DNA of 64,000 nt, taken from NCBI GenBank assembly GCA_942492115.1, contig CALODL010000012.1, positions 1-64,000 on the forward strand, in the 5' to 3' direction. Made by a program: the position numbers and the translations under genes. This DNA comes from CALODL01 sp942492115 (GTDB lineage Bacteria > Planctomycetota > Phycisphaerae > UBA1845 > CAIVHJ01). The notes below the pieces were generated by a model. It ran no database searches. It was given only the letters and a program-made list of their open reading frames with translations, and was not told where the DNA came from. This document shows positions 26,727 through 36,563 of the stretch, piece after piece (the stretch's first letter is position 1; every line of letters begins with the position of its first letter).

Positions 26727-27083
26727 ATGTTGAGGTCTACAACGTTCGCGGTGTGCGCGATCTTGGTAGCGGGTTGCTCTTCCGCAAGTGCGCAGGATGC
26801 TGAAATCAGCCTGTCGTACGCAATCGACGAAACTTTTGTTGGTGGCGACATCGTCGTTGATTTACGAAAGCCAGGAAGTCGCGCCGGAGTGCGGTATGAA
26901 GGTAAGCTTTCGCAAGTCACCAGGAAGGTGGCCATCGTGGAAATGCCGACGGTCATCACGACTCGCGCAAGGAGTATTCCTCACTTCAGCAAGATACCCT
27001 GGGTGGACTCGCTTTTTAAAAACCATTTTGATGAAGCCGCACAGATGCAGGGAAATCTGGTTCTTGTTCAACCGAGCCGTTGA
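26727..27083 (+). CDS. Small lipoprotein, unknown
   Basis: A 118-residue protein from the ATG at 26727 (GGAG upstream). The signal sequence MLRSTTFAVCAILVAGCSS ends in a lipobox (LVAGC), so it should be lipid-anchored. The mature part is short and without known domains (ISLSYAIDETFVGGDIVVDL, a basic stretch, a helical end). It has its own position after the tRNA terminator. The function is unknown. Confidence 0.65.
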   Translation: MLRSTTFAVCAILVAGCSSASAQDAEISLSYAIDETFVGGDIVVDLRKPGSRAGVRYEGKLSQVTRKVAIVEMPTVITTRARSIPHFSKIPWVDSLFKNHFDEAAQMQGNLVLVQPSR

Positions 27084-27248
27084 CGCAGCTTGACCAACGC
27101 TTCCGGTTTTGTAGTTCGCGAGCAGGAGAATGAGGGGCAGGAAGAGGAGAGTCGCGAAGTGGCGAAGCCACGCCAGGTGATAGCCCCGCCATGAGTCCGG
27201 GGTGGGGCCATGGAGCGAGCCGAGTCGCAAAGCGATGCAGGCGTTCTC

Positions 27249-28559
27249 CTAGATACTCCGGCAACGCTTGTCGTCGCTTCGCAAATTGCTTCGCGCTACC
27301 AGGACGAGCTTGGCGATGGGGCCGGGGAGGTGCTGCCGTTGTTTGAAGGTCGCACGACGTTTCGTGGCGCCGGCGATTCGAAGCTGGCCGTGGTGACTTC
27401 CGGCAGAGACGCGTGGTACCCAAACGGTCTTGAACCCCATGTCGCCGGAGGAACACAAACGTCTTCTCACCGATGACCGTTTACCATCCTTGAAAGTGTA
27501 GCTCACCGAATACCAACACCTTGTCGGCAATGGGATCGGGCCCGTTCCAGGGGAGCGAAAGATGAATGCCTTGATTGGAGCCGATCGGCTCCAGCTTGCC
27601 TCGGACCTCCTCTGTCGAATAATCCCAGCGACCGATCTTGGCGACGTCCGGGCTCGCGCACTTCCAAATCGAGAATCACCACCGACAGATCCGCGGCGAC
27701 CGGTACCATCTGACCCCGTTCGTTCTTGGGCAACAACACCAGATACACGCCATCGTCGTCCGATTCCTCGTCGAAGTTGGCGGCTCGCGACAGGCTGGGG
27801 TGGAAGGCTAGCTCAACCACGCGGGTGTCGGTCACCTGCTGTACGGCTGGCGTGATCGCGGCATTTCCTCCAACGGAAGGCGTACTCGACGCGGCCAGCT
27901 TGCCCGGAATCTCAATCCGGCACAAGCTCAACTCGAGGTCATTCTCGGGCGGTATCGAGGCTTGGTCGCGGCGGACTGCAGCAAGGTCGGTAGCCGCAGG
28001 GAGCAATTGGTCACCGGGGACGATCGTCGGCGGCAACAGCTCCTTGCTATCGAAGGGCTCCGAGTCGGAATTGTCGAGTCTGGGGGCTGGGCAAACTATC
28101 CGATGACGTTGGCGCGAGTCGGAGACGATCCAGTCGGTGTCCTGTTCGAGTATGGAACTGCGGTGGCGACGTGTTGCGAGGCAATGCTGCAGGGGCGGGC
28201 TTCACCGGACTGCTGCGAGACTGACTGAGCGGCGTTGTGAGCCCTTTGCCGGACGATTCGGCTGATTGTCGACTCTTCAGCGCGGCATTCTCGGAGCGCA
28301 ACGATTCGTACTCTTGTTCGAGTGAAAGATATTCGTGATCATACTCGTACAACTGATCTTCCAGGTCGCGGATCTCGGCCGCCATGTTTTCCAAGTAGAG
28401 GTCGCTGTAAGCCCGTCCACGACACCCAACCAACGCAGTTAGGCTAGCCAGCAGCATCATGGCGAATGATGCATGCGAACCGAAAAGCAGGTTTTTGGCT
28501 GACCTGGCCAGTGGAAACTCTCCGCTGAGGTGTTGGACAATGTATGCGTTGCGGGACAA
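27249..28559 (-). CDS. Conserved planctomycete protein with N-terminal coiled coil (frame-broken)
   Basis: Read leftward: a possible signal/lipobox (SLTALVGCRG), then YSDLYLENMAAEIRDLEDQL and an acidic coiled coil (about residues 50-95). A Pro/Ser-rich linker follows, then (other frame) LELSLCRIEIPGKLA, VTDTRVVELAFHPSLSRAANFDEE and a beta domain (GVYLVLLPKNERGQMVPVAADLSVVILDL). The C-terminus is in a third frame (YTFKDGK ... MGFKTVWVPR). The order matches a protein type I associate with Pirellulales genomes but cannot name. Frameshifts near 28190, 27640 and 27530 are needed. It probably sits on the outer face of a membrane. Confidence 0.55.
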
Positions 28560-28810
28560 TGCACGAGCTGCGGCGCTGGAACTGATGAAACTTTAGTGGA
28601 ATTAGTGAAATTCTTGGGATGATGTCAAGACGAATTGCCCTGCTTACAGGACGACGCCTGTTTCAAACTGAGCGGTTGGGTGCTCGCTGGCGCTGGCCAC
28701 CCGTTGTGGAAAGCACCGAGTGCTAGCGCATCCTCGCTCAGTTGGGGCCAACGCAGCCTTAAGAACCGCGCGGTCCCTGGCCCTGCACAATCTACTCTGG
28801 TCGTAAGCAT

Positions 28811-29524
28811 TTGAGTCGGCTCGCGATCCTCTACGAAGACAATCACCTGCTGGTGGTCGATAAACCGGCGGGAATTGCCACCATGGGCAGCGAAGCCGGC
28901 AAACCGACCATGGCCCGCTTGGCGGCTGAGTACATCAAGCACAAGTACAACAAGCCCGGCAACGTCTTCATCGGCGTGGTCAGCCGCCTCGATCGGCTCG
29001 TCTCCGGAGTGTTGGTGTTGGCTCGGACCAGCAAAGGGGCAAGTCGGCTATCGGAGCAGATTCGCAAGCAAACGACCGAAAAGGAGTATTTGGCGCTGGT
29101 CGAAGATCAGGTAGTCCTGGCCGGCGACGCGCGCGGCGGCTGGAGCAGGGTCAGCCATTACGTGAGCAAGAATGAATCTGCACAGCGCATGCAAATCGTC
29201 GAACGCGCCGCGCCCGGGGCACAACTGGCCGAACTGCGTTTGCAAATCGTCGCAAACGACCACAGCAAGACGCTCGTGCGGATCCAACTCATCACCGGCC
29301 GCAAGCATCAGATTCGACTCCAAATGGCGGAGATGGGGCATCCGATTGTCGGCGATCGCAAATACGGGGCCAGCACTCAATTTGCACCTGGAATCGCCTT
29401 GCATAGCGCGCGGCTTGCATTGGATCATCCCACGCGCGGCGAACGCATGATGTTTCATTCCTCAGCCAGCGCGCATTGGCGCCAGTTGTCTCCGGCAATT
29501 CGAGCTGCGCTGGCTGCCCCGTAG
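28811..29524 (+). CDS. RluA-family RNA pseudouridine synthase
   Basis: An intact 237-residue protein (TTG start at 28811). It has AILYEDNHLLVVDKPAGI, the catalytic VSRLDRLVSGVLVLARTS (the family's H/S-R-L-D loop with the active Asp), and the C-terminal LITGRKHQIRLQMAEMGHPIVGDRKYG. There is no S4 domain, so it resembles the short RluA/TruC type. The exact RNA target cannot be told. It is one of the few unbroken genes in this part. Confidence 0.88.
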   Translation: MSRLAILYEDNHLLVVDKPAGIATMGSEAGKPTMARLAAEYIKHKYNKPGNVFIGVVSRLDRLVSGVLVLARTSKGASRLSEQIRKQTTEKEYLALVEDQVVLAGDARGGWSRVSHYVSKNESAQRMQIVERAAPGAQLAELRLQIVANDHSKTLVRIQLITGRKHQIRLQMAEMGHPIVGDRKYGASTQFAPGIALHSARLALDHPTRGERMMFHSSASAHWRQLSPAIRAALAAP

Positions 29525-29790
29525 CGCAGGCTGCCAGCCTGCGATTCATTTTGCATCATTCATCATGACACTTCTCGCTGAACGCCACCATGATTCTGGC
29601 GGTTGAGCTCATCTGCGGTTGGTATTTGTGCTTGCAATGTAAGCGGAGCGGCGCGAGCCGCCCTCGCTCATAGGCTGAATCGATTGGTGATTCCGCCGGG
29701 CGGCTGCGCCGCCCCGCCTCCAATGGGGGGCTTCCCCCCGAAGCGTCTTCATTTTGCATTTTTCGCAGGCTGGCAGCCCTACGGGGCCTA
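29516..29790. repeat. Inverted pair of REP-like palindromes
   Basis: The 19-bp palindrome cgcaggctg-c-cagcctgcg (29525-29543), preceded by ccccgtag, recurs inverted at 29764-29787 as a slightly shorter copy. The bases inside the pair also match (attttgcat near 29548 and its complement near 29754). The layout resembles a REP doublet or small MITE of about 275 bp. The interval holds no gene. Confidence 0.65.
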
Positions 29791-29840
29791 AAACTGCCAA
29801 ATACTCCCCTTTTCGGCGATTGACATGCTCACTTGCGTGC

Positions 29841-30776
29841 TTATAGCTGCTCCCCAGGCGTCTTGCACTCCGCGACGAGGGGATTGGTGTGGTTCAGGTG
29901 AATGAAACGCACCTTATTCCGCTGCTCGGCGGTTAGCCCACGCAGAGCGTTGGATGCTTTCGGCGATGAACGGATGCGGGATCTCGGCCATGTCTCGACC
30001 GGGCAATTCGCCGGCGTCGAAAAATGTGCCATCCAGAAAGGCCAGTTCGACCTCGCCAATCAGCGATTCGATTGGCACTTCCCACCTTTCCCACTTATCG
30101 ATGTCGGGCAGGTAAGCCACCGATTTGCCGTTGCAAGAGATCTTGAAGCCGACGGTCTCGGAGAACTCGTCCCGGATGCGGAACGAGGGAAGGGTGTTGC
30201 GGTGATGCGCTCGTTCAACTTCACAGCCGCTCCGCTCGCAATCCGCCGCACGTCGATTTGCTCAAGTTCGACAAGCTGGCTCCAGGGACCGTTGGTCTCC
30301 AAGAAGTACTTCATCCGCGGCATGGCAAATACTCCGATCGCCCGGCTGCCCAGCACCTCGCGTCCCAGATGCATGAGCTCTGTGTAGTGACCGATATGAG
30401 CGTGGGTGAGCAAGACGCCGTCCATGAGCCGCCGCATCCTCTCGAGGAGGAGCCAAGTCATCTAAAAGTCGCAACTGGTCGCGAAAATCGGGTGAGCAAT
30501 CGAACAAGAACAGCTGGTCGGTTTCAGGATCGACCACGGCAATGCAGCTGACGTATTTGCGATTGGCGAAGTCGCTCCAAGCGTCTACGCGCTGTCAATC
30601 TCGCCGACAACCGGCCTGTGGGAATCCACCGTCCTGCGCGTGCCCAAGAACGACGAGATAAGGCCCGGCGGCCGTGCCGCAGGCAAAACGCTGAACAATC
30701 CTAGCCAACACAGCGTCCAGCAGGCCTGTCGCGTGCACGCGTTACATTGCAACGATAGAATATTGCACTCTGTCAT
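29841..30776 (-). CDS. PqqB-like metallo-beta-lactamase-fold hydrolase (frame-broken)
   Basis: From an ATG at 30776 a hydrophobic start leads, through frame changes, into GHAQDGGFPQAGC, then NRKYVSCIAVVDPETDQLFLFDCSPDF. The metal-binding region reads DGVLLTHAHIGHYTELMHLG, then MPRMKYFLETNGPWSQLV. The last part is WVPIESLIGEVELAFLDGTFF-like and HLNHTNPL. This is the order of PqqB proteins. At least four shifts are needed. No other pqq genes are nearby, and PqqB-like proteins outside such clusters have no assigned substrate. Confidence 0.72.
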
Positions 30777-30853
30777 ATTTCCCACTGGTTCTTGAGACGC
30801 CGCCATGGCGTGGAAAAGCCTACTACTGTTGATTCTTTCACGCAGGTTGGCTC

Positions 30854-31722
30854 GTGGCGGACGAGACAACCAACATACCTGAAACCGCGGCGCGTCGAGT
30901 CCGCGTGGCTGCCATTTCTTTTGTGCCGACCAAGTTCGATGTCGAAGGGAATGCTGAGCAACTGGAAAACTGGTTTCGCAAGGCCGATGCGGGAGGGGCA
31001 GAGATCGCCGTCGCACCGGAGGGAACGCTTGACGGATACGTCGTCAACGAGATCATCGCCGGTAAGTTTCCGGCTGAGAAAATGCGTGAAGTCGCTATTG
31101 GGCTGGATGCACCCGTCGTTCAGAGGATTCCGTGCGGCCGGCCCGCGAACTCGATATGTGCCTCGTATTCGGCTTGGCCGAGCGGATCGATGAGGATGTG
31201 TTCAACTGTGCCGTGTTCGTCGACCGCGATGGCCAGATCCGTGGAAAATATCACAAAATGCAATTGGCCGAAGGCTACCACGATGCTTGGTGGTTCAATC
31301 GCTTGGGGCGGCAGAGTCGGGCATTCGATACGTCGCTCGGACGGTGCGGCGTCTTGATCTGCAACGATCGCTGGAACCCTCAGCTGGCCCGCATTCCAGC
31401 TTTGGATGGTGCGCAGTTTCTGGTCATTCCCTCGTTTGGCTCGCGTTCCGAGTCTCAAGATGAAGCGGTGCTGGCGCGATCTCGGGAAAACGGGCTGCCG
31501 ATCATCGAAGCCAATGTGGGCGTCACGTTGATCACCGACGGCAACTCCATCGTGGCTGTCGATCGACGAGAAGCAGGAATCACGTATGCCGACATCGTCA
31601 TTCCACCCCCGAAGCCTCATCAGGCGGATCGTCGCGACCAAGTCGAGCGAGAGTTTTTGCAGTGGCGCAATCAGGAGATGGCAGTGCGCTACGAGAAGAC
31701 GCTTTCGAAAAACAAACAATAG
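30854..31722 (+). CDS. Carbon-nitrogen hydrolase (nitrilase superfamily), frame-broken
   Basis: A GTG start at 30854. The catalytic triad is visible: Glu in VAPEGTLDGYV, Lys in GKYHKMQLAEGY, and Cys in GVLICNDRWNP. One shift near 31128 separates the first part from the rest. About 290 residues in total, standard for the family. It is transcribed away from the PqqB-like gene, 77 bases from its start. It probably hydrolyses a small amide. The substrate is unknown. Confidence 0.85.
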
Positions 31723-31867
31723 GCTAATTGGATACCGCCACTTTGGATGAATCGGCTTGCAAATCGCAATCCGAAGAACCGATTAGCCGCTTTGACGCTA
31801 GCCACGGTTTTCGCACCAAGAACTGCGGCTGGCGCGGCTAATCCAACGTGGCGCTGTCCAGCTAAGC

Positions 31868-32689
31868 TCAGTCCGCGGTGACCGCCCACAGCGGGCATGT
31901 GATCTGGCGCAAGACTTGCTCGGTCGTGTTCCCTCGCAAGGCGTCGAGAAAACCATGATGGCCGTCCGTGGTCATAGCGACCAGATCGGCTTCGAACTCT
32001 TGACTGGCGCGCAGGATACCCTGAACGATATCTCCCTGACGGACGTGTGTGTGCATCTGCAGATGCTTGAACGCACCCGCTGGAATGGCAGGTAACGTCG
32101 ACTCGGGACCAACATACAGCACGTGTGTATTGGCCGCTTCGATTCCCAAGCGGCTCACGAGTTGCTCGATCGATTCCAAAGTTGGCGCGCAGGACGGGTG
32201 CAACGCAACCGGAACAAGAATATTCTTCAAATGCACTTCGCCAGTTTCCGGCGAGACGAAACCGTCGATGCCATCGGGGACGAAAAGGGTCGTGACGCCT
32301 GCCGCGCGGGCAATCGGTTCCGCCTTGGAATGGCCGAATGGCGACATGCTCGCCCGCCGATGCGCAGCCAGCACGATGAGCGAGGAGGGAAAGTCCCTCA
32401 AGAACTCGAAGATCGTCTCGACGGGATTGCGATCGTGCAGGATTGTTTTCTCGACGTCGATTCCGAGCCTGCCGACGGCTCTCCGACTGCTCCCGGTCGG
32501 GAGTACTCGCCAGCGCTCGAGCACGCTTCGCACGCTGGGGAAGTCGCGATGATGGCTGCGGGCGTGATCCGTGGCAACATGCAGCAGCTTCATTTCCGCA
32601 TTGACGGCCAATGCGATCTTGAGCGCATGGCAGAAGGCAACTTGGCTGGTTTGCGTGAAATCCGACGGATGAAAGATATTCTCGAACAT
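31868..32689 (-). CDS. Universal stress protein, tandem UspA domains
   Basis: An intact protein, about 273 residues from the ATG at 32689 (MFENIFHPSDF; upstream starts at 32704 and 32722 are possible, and none has a clear ribosome-binding site). Two Usp domains are seen: residues 1-145 (FHPSDF ... LIVLAAHRRASMSPFGHSKAEPIA) and residues 155-273 (NILVPVALHPS ... LVAMTTDGHHGFLDALRGNTTEQVL). The second keeps the G-x-x-x-x-x-x-x-x-G-N/S-x-x ATP-binding stretch. A cytoplasmic stress function is inferred from the family. Confidence 0.85.
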   Translation of the reverse strand: MFENIFHPSDFTQTSQVAFCHALKIALAVNAEMKLLHVATDHARSHHRDFPSVRSVLERWRVLPTGSSRRAVGRLGIDVEKTILHDRNPVETIFEFLRDFPSSLIVLAAHRRASMSPFGHSKAEPIARAAGVTTLFVPDGIDGFVSPETGEVHLKNILVPVALHPSCAPTLESIEQLVSRLGIEAANTHVLYVGPESTLPAIPAGAFKHLQMHTHVRQGDIVQGILRASQEFEADLVAMTTDGHHGFLDALRGNTTEQVLRQITCPLWAVTAD

Positions 32690-32739
32690 CAGGCACTGAT
32701 TCATCGAAAAACTGCATTCCAATTGACTTGAAACAGTGC

Positions 32740-34180
32740 CTAGCGCAAGTCATTCAGCAGTTCAAGAATGACTTGCGTGATCTTTTCCGAGGCATCAAGC
32801 TGCACCTTGTTGGTCCCCATCCACGTCTCGCTAGCCGCCGAGCTTGTGCTGGCTGGGCGTGGGGAGGTAGCCGCGCGAATCGTTGGCGAGCTCGATTGTG
32901 AAGGTATCCGCAAACGGGGATTTTTGCTTGATCTCCAACCCAATCTCGGTAAAGACTTCAAATGGAATGGCGGCGATGGCCAAATCGCCGATGCGAATCG
33001 CCTGCAATGGCACGGAGATCTCGTCGGGGCCCTCCAGTAGGCTTTGGACGCGTGCGAAATAGATGCGTTCGTAGCGATGGTGTTTGGGGGCCTCCTCGGG
33101 CTGGGCCATGACGCGCGAAAATAGGCTTGCATCTCCGCATCGGGCTTGCGGACCTGCAACGTCAATTCGCTTCGCGCCGAACCGAGTTGCACCGCTGTCT
33201 TGAATTCGATCGCGGCGTGTGCCTGCTTGACCCGCTGAGCGACTTTCTCGGCCACCTCGCGCATCTTTTCGTAGTTCTCGTAGCTGCCCGAGCCATCGTG
33301 CGCGAATTCATTGGGAAGTTAATATTGTTGACGTCGCCACTGGTTCCGTTGGTTAGCATGCCCACGAAGGGGGCTGAGTCGTTGTTGCTGCCGAGCAACT
33401 CCCCAATGCGGCTCCAGAGAAGATGCCGAAATAATCGGCCGAGACATCGCCCTTTTCCACGCCGCCGACATAGTGCAGCGAGTAGTTGGCTAGCAGCGCG
33501 CCAGCTGCTGTCCGTCGGTTGTCTGCACGCTGATGAAGGAGATTTCCGGGTCGACAGGGCCGGCCGGCTTGACCAGGCTGGGGCTGCCGCGAGGCGGATT
33601 CATGCGCACCGAATCGACGCCGCCAAAGGGATTCTTCAGCAGTTCGGGATCGGAGACAAACCAGCGGCGATTGAACAACTCGGAAGGCTCGTCGATGCCC
33701 CCCCAGCCAATCTGGGCGGGAACCAGATTCTCGACGGCCTGTTTGGCCGCGGCGACCATGCCGCGCACGAGAACCGGCTGGTACTTTTCCGATTGGGCCC
33801 GCGTGGCCGAATGCGTATGCGTCGCGGCCATCAAAATGTTCTCGGGTGGAAGCTGAGTCTCCCGACCAATTTGCTCGCGGGCGGCGTCAAACACGTCGCG
33901 ACTGATACCCACGCTGTCGCAGATCAAAAAGGCCACGCGCGTTCGGCCGTCGTCGAGCACCAAGCAACGCGGCGTGCAGCGGGTCGTGTATCTGTTGTGC
34001 CGGAAACGGCTCGAAGCCGCCCACCACCGTTTCACCGAGCGGCGGCGTGATGTCCGCTTTCGCAGCGCCGGCCGATAACGGTCGCGCCGCTTGCTGGCAC
34101 TTCGCCTGCTGGCTCAGGTTGGTCACCAGAATCGCTAGCAACAAAGGGAGGCGGAGGAAGTGGGTGGTTCGCGTATTCAT
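32740..34180 (-). CDS. Neutral/alkaline ceramidase-like secreted hydrolase (frame-broken)
   Basis: An ATG at 34180 opens a signal peptide (LRLPLLLAILVTNLSQQAKC) and the family start SAGAAKADITPPLG. Other frames continue: RVAFLICDSVGISRDVFD, NILMAATHTHSATRAQSEKY (metal-binding His-x-His), then SLHYVGG-type sequence and MLTNGTSGDVNNINFP (active-site serine region). The end reads RIGDLAIAAIPFEVFTEIGL and GYLPTPSQHKLGGYET. About 450 residues and four or more shifts. Members cleave ceramide-like or other amides. In planctomycetes the substrate is unknown. Confidence 0.8.
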
Positions 34181-34189
34181 GCTCGGGGC

Positions 34190-34240
34190 CCGTCGAGAGT
34201 GGGAGAGGGAGAGGGGAGAGGGGAGTGGGAGTAGCAACGA
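34190..34240. repeat. Purine-rich low-complexity stretch
   Basis: A G/A-rich imperfect repeat of gagaggg/gagtggg units lies directly upstream of the ceramidase-like gene, where its promoter would be. No further function is visible. Confidence 0.6.
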
Positions 34241-34508
34241 TCGCACAGAGAGGGTATTGTCTGGGAATTCGGCAGCCAAATCAACAGGCAGCCCGCGGCA
34301 TTCGAAGCATTCACGGACCGTTTCACGATTTCTCCAAATCGCGTTTAGGGGCCATGCAGATTTTGTGCGCAATCGAGAGCTTGACGAACCACTAGCCGCA
34401 ATTCATAGAACTGGTAAAACGTGGCGGGATGCTCCGCCGTCGTCAAAACTTGGTTCGTCGTGGATCGCGCGCTTCGGTTTGGCCGTTTACGCGCGAGGTG
34501 CAAGCGGA

Positions 34509-34590
34509 TAACTGAATGCACTGGCAAGCACCATGCCACTGGCAAGCACCATGCCACTGGCAAGCAGCGTGCCACTGGCCTGGCCAGTGC
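34509..34590. repeat. Tandem 18-bp repeat (three copies)
   Basis: The unit ccactggcaagcaccatg is repeated three times with small changes. It is followed by a palindromic gcc-tggccagtg stretch. It lies between the ceramidase-like and antiporter genes. An open frame runs through it, but the antiporter start is downstream at 34756. It is probably a non-coding minisatellite related in style to the GCTGGCAGC repeats elsewhere. Confidence 0.75.
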
Positions 34591-34755
34591 GGCTGTTCGT
34601 TGCCAGCTTGCAGATCAGAACGACCTTTGGTTGACCACGAAGCAAGCATTTTATGCGGTAAAACTACGCCTTCGCTCAGCACAACCGACCAAGTACGATT
34701 GAAAGGCTATAAGGAAAGCACTGGTGAGCCAGTGGCACAACTAGCGAATCGATCG

Positions 34756-36320
34756 ATGTCCGATATTCATACCATCCCTGCCGACCTATTGATTGTTCTC
34801 GGCGCCGGCTTGTTTGCCGGTGCGGTTTGCAAGCGATTTGGGGTATCCATGCTGGTCGGCTTCCTGTTGGTGGGAGCCTTGATCGGCGATGGAGCACCGC
34901 ATCTCGTAACTCAGGAGAATCATGAGCTGGAGCAACTGGCGCATGTCGGAGCGCTGCTGCTGCTGTTCTCCGTCGGTCTCGAATTCTCGCTGCAAGAGCT
35001 GATTCGACTCAGTCGCCATTTCCTGGTCGGTGGCGTGGCGCAAATGATTCTGGTCGCCGTTCCGCTCACCTTTTTGTGCATGGCGTTTGGCATGCCTCCC
35101 AAGGCCGCCATTCTTTCGGGCTTTGCCGGAGCGCTCAGTTCCACGGTACTGGTCTTCAAAGCCTTGGCCGAGTGGGGGCAGACGGCCGCTGCCGCACGGC
35201 CGGCGGGCGATTGCAATCCTGTTGTTTCAAGACGTTGCGTTGGTCCCGTTGATGCTGCTCGTCCCATTGTTGACCGACAGTGGTGATCCGCCCACCCTTG
35301 CCACCTACGCCGCCCTGGCGGCCAAATCGCTGATCTTTGTCGTCACCGTCATGGCGACGCGGTACACCGTTGGGCGGTGGCTGGTCCCGATGCTGTCCGG
35401 CTTGCGGAGCGTTGAACTCGTCGTGTTGTTTGCCGTGTGTTTGCTCGGCAGCGTTTGCTGGGTCGCGTACCAACTGGGGCTCCCGTCCGCGGTCGGCGCG
35501 CTGGCGGCCGGCATTATTCTCGGCGGAAACCGGTTGAGCCAACAGGTCGATACGATCGTCCTGCCGTTCCGTGAATCGTTCGCGGCCGTATTCTTCGTGA
35601 CGGTCGGCACCTTGCTCGACCCACGCTTGCTACTGCACGAGCCCTGGCTGCTGTTGGGTGGCATGATTGGCATGGTGGCGCTCAAGGCAGCCGCAGCTGC
35701 GGTGGCACTGAAACTGGTTGGGCTGGGTTGGAAGGCGGCAATCGGCATGGGGCTGGGCTTTGGCACAGCTCGGCGAGATTCACATTTCCCGTATTGCTTT
35801 CCGAGGCGGTCACCCAGGGGCTCATCAGCCTGGTCAACTACGACCGCAGGCAACTCCATCGCACTGGGAACTTTGATTCCTCACACCGCAGCTGCTCAAG
35901 TTGGGCTTGCGATGGACCGGCTCGCTACCCGACGAAGTCGACGACCCGGAAGGGGTCGATGTGCTCGACCGCTCGCACCGCCACGCCATCGTGATGGGCA
36001 TCGGGATGATCGGGCGGCAGATCGCATCGCGGTTGGAGATCATGGGGGTCGACGTGTGCCTGCTCGATTTGAGCCCGATCAACCTGCACTCTTTTTGCGC
36101 AATTGGGGTTTCCGACTGTCGCCGGCGACGCGCGGGACCCCGAGGGTGTTACATCGCGCGCCGGGCTGAGCACTGCGATCTGGCGATCGCAAAGTGTTCC
36201 CAACTGACGATATGGCATTGCAGATTGTGAGTACGCTGCGGGCGATCAATCCCACCGCATCGATCGTGGTGCGGTGCCGGTATCACGGCAACATCCCGCG
36301 GGTCAAGCAGGGCCGATGAC
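34756..36320 (+). CDS. KefB-like cation:proton antiporter with TrkA-N domain (frame-broken)
   Basis: From the ATG at 34756 the protein has about 10-12 hydrophobic helices: VSMLVGFLLVGALIGDG, LLLFSVGLEFSL, GALSSTVLVFKAL, then after a shift near 35200 GRRAIAILLFQDVALVPLML, LPSAVGALAAGIILGG and FFVTVGTLLDPR. Further shifts near 35765, 35880 and 36090 lead to the Rossmann TrkA-N domain (HAIVMGIGMIGRQIASRLE ... RAINPTASIVVRCRYHGN). It is a CPA2-type inner-membrane transporter. The end of the nucleotide-binding domain looks shortened. Confidence 0.82.
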
Positions 36321-36563
36321 GGGTCATCAGCGCGACATAGAGTTGCGAGGTTTTGTGGTATCGCGAGAGACGCTTTGTCCGCTTCGGAAGCAGTGGCTTG
36401 GAATACTAGGCTTTGGCTAACGCTTCGTGGCGCGGTGAGCTGCTGAACCTGGAATCCGCAGCCAAAGAGATCAGCCGTAGGGCGATAGCCCCGGTTTTTT
36501 TTGAAGTTCACTCGGGTGGAACCGCGGCTAGCGCCGGAACGGCTAATGGTTTAGAAACAGAGC

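Noticed and set aside
33127..34050. 307-residue plus-strand frame
   Set aside because: It lies opposite the ceramidase-like gene, which has the metal-binding His-x-His and serine motifs.
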